From positions 10,193,677-10,257,676 of the forward strand of contig CM119266.1 in the NCBI GenBank assembly GCA_051294375.1: a stretch of DNA of 64,000 nt, read 5' to 3'. Source of the stretch: Paraspadella gotoi. Lineage: Eukaryota; Chaetognatha. The notes below the pieces were generated by a model. It searched no databases, was not told where the DNA came from, and worked only from the letters and a program-made list of their open reading frames with translations. How positions within the stretch are numbered: the stretch's first letter is position 1; each line of letters starts with the position of its first letter. Positions 46,891-59,559 of this stretch are shown here, piece after piece. Made by a program: the position numbers and the translations under genes.

Positions 46891-49800
46891 CTTGTGAGAA
46901 AGGGCGAAGAAGAGCAAAGTGGTTTAGCGAAAACATATACTTTTACAATTAATGGATAACAAATATGTCAAATGAAGGTGATTTTTGACTTAAATCTCAA
47001 TTGAATTTCACTACCGTTGCCAATGTTTAATAATAACATGCATCGGTAAGTTTAGAGTCTTTGAGATTGTCCATGATATTGTCTCCATCACCGTTTCTCT
47101 CTGATATATTTTAAAATTAATTTTACAATTAATATAATTTAGAACAAAAAACAACCTTTGACATTCAAATATTGTTCTCACCTGTAATCACCCCACAATT
47201 CCACGCACTTCCCGTTCCGACAGGGCGAGCTCCGACAACCGGCGACGGAGCCCAACATCAAGTCGCCCTTCACCACCGTCCTCGAGTCTCTCGTCAAATT
47301 CCTCAGCGACGCCGAGACACCGTCGACTACCAACGCCTCGACGCTTCCGGCGAATCCGCCCACGATCGCTCGCCCGCCGACAATCCACTCCACGCCCTCG
47401 CTGTCGACCAGTTCCGAGGCGAGGTTAACTCGAAAGAGGGCGTCGCCGCCTCGGAATCGCGCGTCCACGAATTGCCAGTCGCCGTCGTTGAGGATTCGGT
47501 GAGATCGGACGAGGGTTTTGGTGGAAGGGAGTAGGAAGGAGACGAAAAGGCCCTTCTCCACTGAGATCTTAAAATAAAAGTTTAAAAAATATATATATAA
47601 ACAAGGAAACAGAAAAAAATAGAAGTAACCAAGCAAAACAAATATGAGAGAAAACTAAAAAACAATTGCCAATTCTGACAAAAAAACAAAAAAATCTAAT
47701 CAATTCACAAAAACAAAACAATTAACAATAAACATAAACATTAAACAATCTCGACGAAACAAACCTTCAAAACTCTTTCTCCTCGTTCGCTCCTTAATTC
47801 CATCAAATCTCCATCCGGGGAGAAAGTTCTAAACTTAAACGATATTGACCGACTCCCCCTCCGCCCGTCCATTGCAACCGGAATCGCCACCCTCGTTTCC
47901 GGCGATCTCAGCGTCACCCCTTGGTCCGCCTCCATCGTTCGGTCGCCCCAACACCTCAGCGGTCCCAGGGTGACCTTTGCCCTCGATTCTACGCCTTCGC
48001 TCCGCTCGAAAGTCATCCCTAAGACGGGCAGTTTGATGTCATCAAGTGAATCCAGAGTGCCTTCGTCCGAGGTCCAGGTCACGTGATAGGGATCGCCCCT
48101 TTCCCCGTCGTCAGCGTCGCAGTTGCAGCGGACGCGAATATTGGCGCATCTCTCCAGCGAATCGAAACAGCCGCAGGCGCCTTCTGTCGGCGAACCCATC
48201 GAGACGATCCTTCGATCGTCGAGACCCGTAAACCAAGTGCGTTCGCCGAGTAGCAACGGAGCGTCGCTGCACTCGTAAAAGAGATGCTGCTGACAACGAG
48301 ATGATGCATCAACGAGCCTCTCCAGCATCTCGCGACTCATGTCCGCATAGACGACGTCGACGGAAGCCGTCTTGTCTCCGTAGGAGGCCTTTCTGACCCA
48401 CAGACCCGGCGGCACGTTGTTGGGGACGACGGTGACACCGATAGGCTCGTCGCCGCTGTCTCCATCTCCTTCCATCTTGCACGTGACCTGCACCGGGGCG
48501 GCGCCGTCGTCGCCGTCCACGTCGATCAAGTAAGGACCCGAAGTCACGTGACCTCTGGCCCTGAGTTCCTGGCACGACCTTGCGAGTTTGGAGAATTGAC
48601 AGAAGCGGCCGGCGTGGGCGGCGCCGTCGCAAAGGCACTCCGCCCGGCGCCAGTCGGACACGCAACGCCCGCCCTGGAGGCATTTATGGCCAAAGGTGTG
48701 ACAGTGGTCGACGAGCGGGCATCCGTCGAGAGTTGCGCCATGGTTGAAGTGGCTCGTCGAGGTGGGTCGCGTCGTAGTTGTTCGTGGATCGATGTTGACG
48801 CCGTTGACGACGACGTTAGCGACACAGCCGACGAAGCCGCGGCCTGGGCGCCGGTGCTGATCGTTGCCGACGAAGATCGAAGATGTCGGCGGCGTTATTT
48901 TGGCGAAATCGGCGTCGTCGGGAGGAAAACGAACTTCCCTGACGGCGCCGTCGATGCGGAGTCGAAGAGGACGCCTGAGGGTCAGGGAGACGTTGTGCCA
49001 CGCCCCGTCATTAATGGCGACGGCGACGATGTCGTCGCTGATGACGGCGTCGTCCTCGTCATTCTCTTCCTTCCTAGTTCTCAACAACATCCTTGCGTCA
49101 CCCCTGTCGACGATCAACTCGACCATCATCGAAGCCGACACGTTCGCCGCCACGAGAATTCCCGATCCCCAGAAAGTTCGAAAAGCGAGTGAGACGGCGC
49201 CGCCAGATTTACTTCCGGCGTCGACGAGCAGTTCCAGCGCAGCCCTTCCGTCTCTGAAGCTGAGAGGCGTCGACTCGATCGTCCGGCACGCCCCTTCCGG
49301 TTCTCGACAAAAACCGGCTTCGCAGTAACTCGGCGTCTTTCTTCTCGCGGCGCCGTCGTCAAGCGCTTCCGCCACGTTGACGTCGTTGAAAAAGACGTCG
49401 CGAAGGCAACCAACGAAGTTAAGCGCCACGACGCCGCCGATCTCCGCCACGCCGGCGTCCCCGGCGCCGCCGCCGAATCGGACGACGGGATCGAAATGAA
49501 AATGACGCCGCCGTCCGTCTAGTCCGTGCAGGGATCGAAATCCGTCCAATTCTATCTCAAGATGCGCGTGACGGTGGCGCAGCACGACGGAGTGCCACGT
49601 GTCGTCGTCCAGACGACGCCGGGCGCCAAACGACGCCGAAACGAAGACACCGTCGCCAAAGTCAGCGTCTACGCGAAGAACGCCGGCGTGGAGAAGGACC
49701 GCCAAGTGGTTGTGGGCGGGAATGGCGCCGCCAGCGAGGAAGAGGAGCGAAGAGGAGACGCGGGTTTTAAAGTCGAATCGAACGCGGGTCACGCTGGCGT

Positions 49801-50991
49801 GGGATTTGGCGTCTGCGGCTGCGGCGTCGGAATCGCCACCCCTGGCGGTCAACTCGACGTGATCGAATCCCGACAGCGTCATCGGCGGCGAATTAAATTC
49901 ACAGAATTGACCGCCTTTAAATTTAGCCTCGAAACAGTCGCAGGTCACGCTATCATAGCGGTTGACGCAGAGGCCGCCGCCGTCGCCACCGCCGCAGAGG
50001 TTGCTGTCTCCGCAGCCGTCGCTGCAGGCTGCGCCGACGCGAGCGCCGCCTCTGACGACGCGGACCTTCATAGCGGAAAAGAATCTGACGCAGCCGAGAA
50101 TGTGATTGTTTTTTAGTTTTCTGTTGATCTCGTTTTCGCTTTGATCGTTGTTTCTAGCTCCGTCTTTGTTTTCTTTTTCTGGAATCTTTGTTTTTCTTTC
50201 GTTTTCACCTTCTTTGTTTTTGTTTTTTCTTTTTTCTTTTAATATCACTTCTTTTTTCCCATTTTCTTCTCCCTCTTTCCCTATCACAACTTTCACTCTT
50301 CCTCCGCTCCTCCTCAACTGCGCCACAGCCTGGCCGCTCAGCGTCGCCGCGTCCTCAGGGAGACGGTCCAACTTGACGCCGACGAAGCGACGTCGCGGAT
50401 CCAGCGTCAGCGTCACTCGGTGCCACTCGTCGTCGGAGAGTCCTTTTCCGAGACGGAGACGGCGCTGGGTGGCGGTGGCGGCGTCTATGGTCACCAGGAG
50501 ACGCCCTCGACGGAGAGAGAAGCCGACGAGCGCCGGCGCCGTGGAAGGGGCGGGACCGCCCTGACCCGTGTCCGGAAATACGTGGAAAATGGCGCCGGTA
50601 GCGTCCCAAGTGCGGAAAGAAAAATCGAAGGTTGTCGGCGACGTATGAGGGCGTGGCCGATTCTATTTGAGGTTTTAATTAATACATATATGCCACCTTT
50701 AAGATTATGTAATCAATGTTAATTAAAAGACTTAATTTTGTTGTTAATGAAGTGTCAATAACCATCAAAAACACTACGACCACAATAACTACATAAAAAA
50801 CTTACAAGAAATAAAAAAAAGCATATATTATCATAAAATTACTTTCTCCGCCCAGTCACCTGAACCAAAACGACGTACGCGTTTGATCTGGACGTCAACG
50901 TGACGTAATCTTCATTGGCGTTGGTGGCGTTAATGACGTGGAACAGCGTCGCCACCGTCAACGCCGATAAAATGAGTCGCAACGCCTCCAT
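44199..50991 (-). CDS. Axotactin/neurexin-IV (Caspr)-like single-pass receptor, 2035 aa, complete
   Basis: Four exons (50991-50860, 50662-47765, 47567-47182, 46890-44199) join in consistent phase to 2035 codons plus stop. Domain order by rough residue: signal 1-22; LamG1 50-250 (with a Lys/Glu/Asn-rich insert about 173-230); EGF1 256-298; LamG2 305-490; LamG3 510-670; EGF2 692-732; fibrinogen-like 738-950; LamG4 955-1115; EGF3 1120-1150; LamG5 1162-1360; EGF4 1365-1401; LamG6 1409-1606; transmembrane 1665-1688; cytoplasmic tail of about 347 residues, strongly acidic. Neurexin IV/Caspr proteins begin with a discoidin domain. Here it is absent and extra LamG-EGF units are present, closer to axotactin. 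The tail has poly-Asn, poly-Glu and poly-Asp runs and no obvious PDZ-binding end. Role inferred: cell-surface adhesion, probably neural or epithelial junctions. Confidence 0.85.
47182..47567 (-). CDS. Axotactin-like gene, exon 3 (LamG4 end, EGF3 start)
   Basis: Acceptor TTTTAAG|ATC, donor TACAG|GTGAGA; 386 bases. It encodes ISVEKGLFVSFLLP through CRSSPCRNGKCVELWGDY, half of EGF3 completed by exon 4. Confidence 0.85.
47765..50662 (-). CDS. Axotactin-like gene, exon 2 (LamG1 to LamG4), 2898 bases
   Basis: Acceptor AAATAG|AAT, donor TTGAAG|GTTTGT; 966 codons in phase 0 with no stop, which is strong evidence for coding. The fibrinogen-like region holds the Cys pattern and closing RAKVTLGPLRCWGD, similar to KLGPLLC-GD of Caspr proteins. 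A 55-60 residue charged insert (KEKRKNKNKEGENERKTK and on) splits LamG1 before its conserved GCV. Confidence 0.85.
50860..50991 (-). CDS. Axotactin-like gene, exon 1 (signal peptide)
   Basis: It starts with ATG 50991-50989: MEALRLILSALTVATLF, then HVINATNANEDYVTLTS; donor GTTCAG|GTGACT. Forty-four codons, phase 0, with a typical hydrophobic signal and a probable cleavage site after about residue 22. Confidence 0.8.
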
Positions 50992-50999
50992 TTCTTATT

Positions 51000-51200
51000 A
51001 AAATTCCTTTGATCGAGAGTCATAATCCTCGATCCGCGGTGAACAGCTTGTCAGAGTCTGTCTCTCTCTCTTCTCTCTCCTCTTCTCTCTCTCTCTCCTC
51101 TCTCTCTCTTCTCTCTCTGCTCTCTCGTCTCTCTCTCTCTCTTCGGTTTAGCAGTCATTGGCTCTCTCCGTCATATAAAATAATAATCGAGGGAGAAAAA
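51000..51200 (-). promoter_or_regulatory. Possible core promoter of the axotactin-like gene
   Basis: About 170-190 bases upstream of the ATG the minus strand reads TTTTATATGA (TATA-like), then GAGAGAGCCAATGA (CCAAT-like), then a (GA)n-rich stretch. Motif matches only. Confidence 0.2.
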
Positions 51201-51477
51201 GATTAATAGAATTTTTGGCCTGAAGTCACCTTTGGGATTGAGAATCTCGTCTTTCTCTTTCCTCTCTCTCTCTCTCTCTCTTCTCCTCCTCCGCTCTCTC
51301 TTCTCTCTCCTCTCTCTCTCTCTCTCTGTCTGTCAACTTTGGAGTCAATATCTGCGACATTCAAAAAATTGATTGAATCTTCTTTTGCAGACGATCGTAA
51401 AGATCAAAATTTTTTTTTAAAAATTAAAAATGATCTCAAAATTCTCTCTCTCCTCTGCTCTCTTTCTTCTCCTCTCG

Positions 51478-51513
<36 letters not shown>

Positions 51514-53541
51514 CTTTTCTCTCTCTCTTCTCTCTCCCTCTCTCATTCCTCTGAGCCTGCGCTATCTCACTTTGCTCGGTACTGTTCAAAGATTTAACCA
51601 AAACAAATCGCCAAGTCGTTTCAGGCGGCTAACAGTTAATTTGCGACATCAAGTTCTAACTCACTCATTGATATGAATTTTAAATGATGAAAAAGATCGC
51701 TCGTTTATTAAATTACATAACGATACAGTTAAATTTTTATTACAAAAATCGAACAATGTATTTCCCGATGGCGAAGTGCGAAACAAAAGGTATTCGCGCG
51801 AACAGGTTCCGAACCTAAAATCTTTGACATAAAATTTTATTAGGGGGAGGAATTTGTTTTTTTTTAAAAAGGTTTAGATAAAGTTGGAAATAACTGGCGG
51901 TTAAAACTGTTTGAAAGGTGTGCGAATAAATTGTCCTAATTTTTTTTTTCAGAAAAGGAAGGGGAAGGTAATTTTCGTTTTCATATCCGTTTGGATCTTT
52001 TTTTTATTTTTTTTGCTATGGGTTTGGTTTTATGATTTATGTTTATTCGGAGTGATTAACAGGGTGTTGCATAAAAGTTTTCGAAGTCTACTCGGAAATT
52101 GGCTCGGTTTTCACTGTTTTTTTTTTTTTTTTTAATTCCCTTTTTTTATAAATATTTTTAAGGCTCAAATTTCGACACCATTTTTTTTCGTTTTAACGGT
52201 AGACGTGCAAGTATTCTAAATTTAACTCTAAATGTTTATGTTTCCATTCCATGACTTTTTGTGTAAACAAAATCAACGTTGAGCGGGAATTATTACCTCG
52301 AGGGACGAGCTGAGTTTATATCGATTGTCACGGCTGCGAAATTTAATATATTAGGCAATTTGATGTAATAGTCATAATTAGCTATTCAAAAACTTATTTT
52401 TCTTACGCCGACAGTCTGAAAAACAGATTGACGAAAGACAGACATAGGGAAAAACAGACTGACAAAAAGACTCTCAGCCGTGACTCTCAATTTCCTTACA
52501 TTCCTCACTGAGAAAAAAAAAATATTCCAAGACGAACGTTTCCATTAAGAGTAAACGACTTTGGGTGTCGAGAGGATAAAAACGGATTATAAACCAATCA
52601 GGGCCGATCAGGCAGATTAAAAACCAATCAGCATATGTCCCGCCCAGGATGTATTTGCTTCTAGATCCTTATTTAAAAAAAGGATGGAAAGAAGAAAGAA
52701 AAAAAATATTGGTTTTCATCTTTCCCGTTTGATTTCCTGAAATATTTTTTGCCGTATTTTTCCCCTCCAGTATTTGTCACCGAAAAAAAAAAGCAGGATA
52801 ATTTATAAAAAAATATAGAAGATTTGTTTGTATAACAACGAGAAAAGTTCATTAAACTTTTCTTTCAAAAGCTACGACAAAATGAAGCGCGCTCAAAAGT
52901 TCAAAACTCAAATAAATGCATTTGTCAATTGAGAAGGAAAAAATTGCATCCTTTTGGCGATTGGCAAAAGAAAAAGGGGCTCCTCCAAAACATTAAATAG
53001 TTAAAAATTCTTTTGTTGTAAAGTTAAAAGTCAAAGAAAACCTCTATATAATGAGTAAACTATTTTTTTTTCCAAATCTATCAACGAACTTATGTTTTTC
53101 CATCACTTTTGCGTGTCACCAAAGTCATTTTGACTAGAAAATAAAAAAAGAAATAAAAAATTTTCTTTTTGATGTAAATCTACAAACTAAAGACCCGTTT
53201 TTTTTTAAAGCTAGTGCGACAGGGGAAAACCCCCCCAAAAAAGTTTCACCCAATATATTTAATTTTCCCAACTTCCCCCTCACGCACACTCGAGATTCGC
53301 GATATAAAGCGGATAGAAAATATATTCGCATATTTTTAAAATAAAAAGAGATCATTAATCATTAAAATCGGGAGCGAGAAAAATCAAAGGAGATCAATAA
53401 ATAATTTTACGCCGCTCTTATGCAAGACTGGCAGAGAGAGTGTGTGAAAAAAAAAAGGAGAAATTAAAAAAATTATGGCTACATGTATAATCTGTGGGAT
53501 TTCGGGTCTGAGAGAAAGAAAGTAAGTTTTTGAGATCACGG

Positions 53542-53614
<73 letters not shown>

Positions 53615-54292
53615 GTATTGGGTGAGGGTTCCTTCCGTGAACAGGTAACGATCTCGTGAATGATCACACATGCATTGGGAAAATTTTCGAAGAAGCTGAA
53701 AATAATTTGGGCCGACGACGACTTTAATTTATGTNNNNNNNNNNNNNNNNNNNNNNNNNNNNNNNNNNNNNNNNNNNNNNNNNNNNNNNNNNNNNNNNNN
53801 NNNNNNNNNNNNNNNNNNNNNNNNNNNNNNNNNNNNNNNNNNNNNNNNNNNNNNNNNNNNNNNNNNNNNNNNNNNNNNNNNNNNNNNNNNNNNNNNNNNN
53901 NNNNNNNNNNNNNNNNNNNNNNNNNNNNNNNNNNNNNNNNNNNNTTTTTTTTGTTGTTGTTGTTTTGTTTGTTTTTTTTTTCGTCGGAAAAACCTCGAGG
54001 GAATTCCTCAGTTTATGTTCGTCGAACGACGCGACGAAGAGAAAAGGGACGACCGACGTGACGACGAACTACTCACGATCGCCGTGATGACGAACTGGCG
54101 ACGATCGCCGTAATGACGAACTCGCGACGATCGCCGTGACAACAAACTAGCGACGATCGCCGTGAAGAGCTCGCGACGACCGAAGAGGAACGATAGAGTT
54201 TAAAATCTAGCCTAAGTCCATCCTCAACTCCATCATTAACCACCAAACCACCTCCACTAACCACCTCCATCCTCCACCCACCAACGCCGTCG
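51201..54292. other. Intergenic region with CT/GA tracts and a 210-N gap
   Basis: CT-rich blocks at 51245-51330 and 51440-51545, (GA)n at 53554-53612, a gap at 53735-53944 and a short GTGATGACGAACT-type direct repeat at about 54050-54180 (unit about 36 bp, 3-4 copies with GACGATCGCCGT). No gene seen. Confidence 0.5.
54050..54185. repeat. About 36-bp GACGATCGCCGT tandem repeat
   Basis: CGACGATCGCCGT followed by GACGAACT or a variant is repeated about 3.5 times, just downstream of the FBXL16-like stop codon on the opposite side (3' flank of that gene). Confidence 0.7.
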
Positions 54293-55797
54293 TCAACCGA
54301 TGATGAGCGTGTTCGGCATGTGATCCCCCAGGAACATCAGCAGCGCGTGCGTCGCTCCCGGACAGTTGGTCAGCTCCAGCTCCTCAAGCTGAATCAGCTG
54401 CACCAGCTGCGACAGGCCCTCAGTCGTCAGCATGCCGCAGCCGGCGATGGACAGCACTCGCAACGACGGCATTCCCAGCAGGTGCTGGATGGAGATGTCG
54501 TGAATTTGGGTGCACCATCTGGAAAAGAAAGACGATGTAACTGGTTAAAAAAAAACTTTTATCAAAATTACATATAATAAATTAGAAATATTCAACAATA
54601 GTTAAAACTGCAGTGAAAAATGATTTTTTTAGAAAAAAAAACAACAACAAAAAATACGTTTCCATACATTTAATATAATATAAATATTATTCGTATATTA
54701 TCAAACAAAAAAAAACAATAAAAAACAGCAGGAGATAATAGTTTAGTATAAAAAAAGACATAATTTTCACTCTGGACTGCCTTCAAAAATGATTCGTCCA
54801 TAAGAAACGAAATATTGGCAAATAAAAATAAAAAATACACTTGTAAATCATACTACGAATTGCTTTATACTAAATAAACTAAGTATCTTTTAAACAAATA
54901 AGTAAACAAAGAAAGAGTGAGCCAATTACAAATAAGCAAGTATTAAACAAACGGTAAATATAAAATAGTTAAATAGGGAACAAAGAAAAAAAAATATTAA
55001 CAGATTAAAAAAATTAACTAACCAACAAATAAGTTGCACTCGCCTGAGAAAAAGTCTTTGGATGGAAGTCATGGCGGCGATGTGTCCGATGCCGACGTCC
55101 GTCACGTGGACGCATCGATCGAGCACCAATTCTTGGAGGGACGCGCCCAAGTCGCACGCCAAGTACTCCAGGGAGGCGTCTGCGGAGATNNNNNNNNNNN
55201 NNNNNNNNNNNNNNNNNNNNNNNNNNNNNNNNNNNNNNNNNNNNNNNNNNNNNNNNNNNNNNNNNNNNNNNNNNNNNNNNNNNNNNNNNNNNNNNNNNNN
55301 NNNNNNNNNNNNNNNNNNNNNNNNNNNNNNNNNNNNNNNNNNNNNNNNNNNNNNNNNNNNNNNNNNNNNNNNNNNNNNNNNNNNNNNNNNNNNNNNNNNN
55401 NNNNNNNNNNNNNNNNNNNNNNNNNNNNNNNNNNNNNNATAAATTGGGTTGACGTGAATACAATTTAAAAAGGGAATTTTTGAGGTGGTAGATATGACCA
55501 AACAAGCCGTCCGACAATTAGCGGCCCCTAAACAAAAGGACTTGGTTTCACTTTTAAAAAAAGGGTCATGGGTTTATCCCAACGTCTTGTCGACGCTCGC
55601 GACTGTAGCAGGTCCAAAGTCCAGAAACCTGCGCGCTACGGAATCATTTTTCACAAAATCAAGAATTAAGGAAAAGTTTCAGAGATTTAAAGAGAGAGAG
55701 AAAGAAAGAAAGACAGTTAAAATAAAGAGGAAAAGATAACAGAAGATTTAATCATTTGAAGAAATATATAGAAAGAGATAAAGAGTCTAAGAGAGAG

Positions 55798-55853
<56 letters not shown>

Positions 55854-57290
55854 ATTTCATCGGCGGAAAATAGACGGGAGAGTAAAGAAGGAAATTGGAG
55901 GCGGGAGTAAAAGGAAGCGGCGCTGAATATTCACGACGGATTCCACGCCCGGAGGCAACCGTCGGGATCCTCCAAAGGGGGATAACGGAGTTGCGAAAAT
56001 CTCGAGGTCGCGGGTTCGAATCCGGGGTCGGGAGGAAATGTTTTTGTCTAGGGTCTTGCGGGTCGGAAGTGGCCTTCGGGCAAGTCACTTGAAGTTTTTT
56101 TTCGTGAGTCAAGATGAAACCACAATAATAACGACGACGAAAGTAGAAAAGAAGAGAACAGATATTTATCTCTTTTTTTTTCGGTTTCTCCAACGAAGAA
56201 AATTTGCATGTCATTAAATTCTCCCTTTTTTTAATTTTTGACTTCTGTCGACGAAAATCTGCATTTTGGAGACTCAGCGATTTTTTGGGTTTTTTTTNNN
56301 NNNNNNNNNNNNNNNNNNNNNNNNNNNNNNNNNNNNNNNNNNNNNNNNNNNNNNNNNNNNNNNNNNNNNNNNNNNNNNNNNNNNNNNNNNNNNNNNNNNN
56401 NNNNNNNNNNNNNNNNNNNNNNNNNNNNNNNNNNNNNNNNNNNNNNNNNNNNNNNNNNNNNNNNNNNNNNNNNNNNNNNNNNNNNNNAGAGAGAGAGAGA
56501 GAGAGAGAGAGTTGAAATAAAGGAATTACAAAGATAGTCAATGTAACTGTCTCGGGTTTTTCCAATTTTGAAGTATAAGCAACGCCTTATTCCTGCGGTA
56601 CAAGCTAAAGTCTATAAAAGCCATTCTCTCAAATTTAATGTGCTTTTCTAAACAATGATTTCAGTCAATTTAAGAACAACTTTTAAACCTTCGCAAAAAG
56701 AAAACGGAATAAAATATCTGAATTGATTCAAAAAAATGTTTTATCACTCTTTTTTTTTCTCACAGCGTCGCCAAGCAACCTGCGATTTATCACATTTCCC
56801 TCTCTCCTTCTCTGCCAAGAAGTCGACGCGCGTTTATCGTCCATGTCGAAAACCCTGAGCTTTTTTTAAAATTTCTTTATTAAAAAAAAAAAAGCCTCGT
56901 CTCCTTTTATTATTTACGATTCCCTTTTTTTTTCAAAGTCCTCGCGCGGCGCCTCGATCGGAAAAGATGTCGCTTCTTTTCCCGATTTTTCGATGGTTTT
57001 TCTCGACCTTAGATGACCTTTGAGGCTTGGGACTTGGAGGAAGGGGGGATGACCTTTGACCCTTACAAAAGCCGGGGCCGGAAGAGGCTCGAGGGATTTC
57101 TATTAGGCGGGGCGTGGGCCTTTGGGAGGAGAGATATCGAGGTTGAAATTTTGTTTATCTACGGTAAATTGTTTATTAGTTTTCATAACATTAATCAATC
57201 ATTTTATATTGACGTTTTATATTTTGGTTTTTAGTCATTTGTTTGTGAAGCTCTTTGTTTTTGTTTGTTCCTTTCGAGAGGGAATAAAGC

Positions 57291-57358
<68 letters not shown>

Positions 57359-57559
57359 CGCTTTTCTAACCCACGACCCGAAGGTGGCTGAGAGGCTTTC
57401 CTTCCTTCCCCTCCATCCACGCCATCTGAGGAGGTGGAGCGGGCGGGGTTCCTCGGACCCCGAAACTGACCTGTGACCCTGGGACACCAGGAGAGGTCGA
57501 GCGTCTGCAGGAGACGAAGATGCTCGGCGATGACCTCGACGCCGTCGTCCGTGATCTTG
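54293..57559 (-). CDS. FBXL16: FBXL16-like leucine-rich repeat protein, last three exons
   Basis: Exons 57559-57471, 55179-55044 and 54518-54293 join in consistent phase. They encode [94 protein letters not shown] and [19 protein letters not shown], ending in LIIG then TGA at 54295-54293. This closely follows the LRR C-terminus of vertebrate FBXL16 ([55 protein letters not shown]). FBXL16 is an F-box/LRR protein; the vertebrate member is linked to PP2A and to neural tissue. The F-box and earlier LRRs must lie to the right or outside. I found no upstream exon in 57.6-64 kb. Confidence 0.85.
55044..55179 (-). CDS. FBXL16: FBXL16-like gene, middle exon with GC donor
   Basis: Acceptor TCCGCAG|AC; the last bases are CTC AG, followed by GCGAGT. 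Only a GC donor gives the phase and the LFLRW junction seen in relatives. The downstream GT (CGA|GTGCAA) would shift the frame. Its 5' side lies close to a 249-N gap (55190-55438). Confidence 0.75.
55439..55860. other. Intron of the FBXL16-like gene
   Basis: Purine-rich, with (GA)n at about 55800-55850. No exon is seen. Confidence 0.4.
55940..56100 (+). mobile_element. tRNA-derived SINE-like element
   Basis: GCGGGTTCGAATCC (56009-56022) is a perfect RNA polymerase III B box. Some 45 bases upstream lies a weaker A-box-like GATAACGGAGTTG. Downstream, CTTCGGGCAAGTCACTT resembles the conserved body of many animal SINEs. It lies in an intron of the FBXL16-like gene. The sequence does not fold into a full tRNA by eye, so a tRNA gene is unlikely. 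Confidence 0.5.
56298..56487. other. Assembly gap, 190 N, followed by (GA)n
   Basis: The N run ends in a GA tract. The true length is probably repeat-derived. Confidence 0.9.
57471..57559 (-). CDS. FBXL16: FBXL16-like gene, first visible exon
   Basis: Acceptor GCCTGCCAG|C and donor GTCACAG|GTCAGT. It encodes [15 protein letters not shown] and [10 protein letters not shown], one LRR. Phase matches the exon at 55179 (G|AC gives Asp). Confidence 0.8.
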
Positions 57560-57659
57560 CTGGCAGGCCGGAGATGGTTTGGAGGTGCGCCGGTAGGTTG
57601 GATGAGGGCTGCAGAACTGGTTGGAGGCGAGGGCTAGATTGGGTGGGGGTGGGTTGTTT

Positions 57660-57885
57660 GTTTATTATTAATCATTTATTTATTTATTTAATTTATTTAT
57701 GTTATTATTTAGTTTATTTATTTTATTTATTTATCACTATTTTATTTATTTATTTATTTATATTTATTATTTATTTATTTATTTATTTATTTATTCTATT
57801 TTTTTCTATGTTATTTTTATTTATTTATTTATTTATTTATTCTATTTATTTATTTATTTATTTATTTATTCTATTGTATTTATTT

Positions 57886-57929
<44 letters not shown>

Positions 57930-57932
57930 TTG
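57660..57932. repeat. (TTTA)n microsatellite, about 270 bp
   Basis: Tetranucleotide TTTA units with a few interruptions. Its open frames of Phe/Ile/Leu/Tyr are not proteins. Confidence 0.9.
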
Positions 57933-59359
57933 TTAAATTTTAACCTGCTGCGATGTTATGGTTTTGTCATTACAAAAACCACTATATTAAGTAACAAGAT
58001 TATAAAAGGGACAGGGACTGTTGCTATTTGCTTTTCAATAATCTATTTCACAAGATATTTTCTGGTTTATATAACTTCGCAGTTCATCTCGGCTCTCGGT
58101 TAATTTCTGCGGTTTATTCGCGGTTTATGACACAATGAAAAATGGCCCCGTAACGTTCTCCTGTTCCGTGCATAAAAAAAATTTCACTGTTCACATATTA
58201 TTATGATTTCTTTTTATTTTTTGAAACGTTATAGTGTTTCATATGGGTCGATATCCAAATATCAATGCTAAAAATCTTTTTTGTTTTTTAGATACGTGAC
58301 CCGAATATAGGGTGAAAGAGATGATAATTTTTTAAAAAAGTTACATATTCATATTTTATTCCTAGAATTGTAATCAGATAAAAAAATAAGAAAAAAGACA
58401 ATCAATAGTACCAATTAGTAGAGCCAAACTTCGTCAATGGGGTGGGTCAGAAGTTTATTTTGGGAACCTGTTCCAAATGAAACTTCTACATTCTGAGAAG
58501 AAACTTTCAAGTGGAGCAAATTTTCTAAAATGGCAAGACGCATTAGTAATTAATTTTTTAATATTTATTTATATGGATTAGGAAATGTCAAGAAATTTTT
58601 TTTTTTGGAATTTTTTTATTTTAAAAGCAGATTCAAAATATGCTTATGAAAAGTTATCTAACACAAAGTATAATTCTTTTTCCATATTTTTGATGATAAG
58701 TGGTTTTAAATGGAGAAAAACCTTAAAAAATCGATCATCATCACATCATTCGGATAATTTTAGCAGTTTTTTACTAATTTTTAGTAATAAACATCGAAAT
58801 TTTAAAAAATGTTGTAATTATTATTTTTTGGCCTAACTTTTTAGCTCTATCAGGAATCATATTAAAAAAACTTTTAAAATATCCGAAAAAAAAATTTTTG
58901 TTCATTATGGGTATAGGCAATCAAAATAATCATTAATTTTATGCGAATTACTGCATGAAGTTCGCGAACATTTTTGGCAAAAAGATATTTGTAACCACAA
59001 TAATTAATACCAATAATGGATTGTTTGAATGCTGTTCCCATTTTAAAATTTGAATTTGTCGGCTACCGCTTACCAATAGTTGGTATTATGTCTCAAATAG
59101 ATAGAACACATACGTTTGAGCGCAAACAATGCGGATCTGCCACGAATAGATTTAATTTAATTAATTAATTCTAATTAATTAATCGATTAATTAATTAATT
59201 AATCTAATTTTAATATTGTTAATAATTAATTTTAAATTTAATATTCCAAACTTATTCATCATCGGATGTCCTTAAAATTGGGGTTTAGCGACCAGTTAAT
59301 TATAATATGGTTTTGTTTGCTTTTTATCAAAACAAACAAATATCCTTTATTTTATTTTA
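57933..59359. other. AT-rich sequence, no gene seen
   Basis: Includes an (ATTA)n patch at 59155-59215. Segment 59126-59145 (GCGCAAACAATGCGGATCTG) resembles 33963-33984, hinting at another dispersed repeat. Confidence 0.4.
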
Positions 59360-59559
59360 TTGTTCCTTTGCTCTCTCTCACTCTCACTCTCTCTCTCATC
59401 TCTGCTTCTTTTTTATGCAATTGCGACGATCTTTTATGCTTTTAAGATTTTTTTTAACTGCATCATTTTTCACGTCATTATAATTTATTTAATTAACTTA
59501 ATTAATTAATTTAAAACATTTTATTAGTAGTGATAATAATATAAATAATAATAATATTA

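Noticed and set aside
44782-46959. Long plus-strand open frames opposite the axotactin-like gene
   Set aside because: They are antisense shadows of a GC-rich coding exon. The minus strand has clear domains, splice phase and codon pattern.
56000-56050. A tRNA gene suggested by GGTTCGAATCC
   Set aside because: No acceptor stem or full cloverleaf is visible, and SINE-like sequence follows.
57660-57936. Open frame of Phe/Ile/Tyr/Leu residues
   Set aside because: It is a translation of a (TTTA)n microsatellite.
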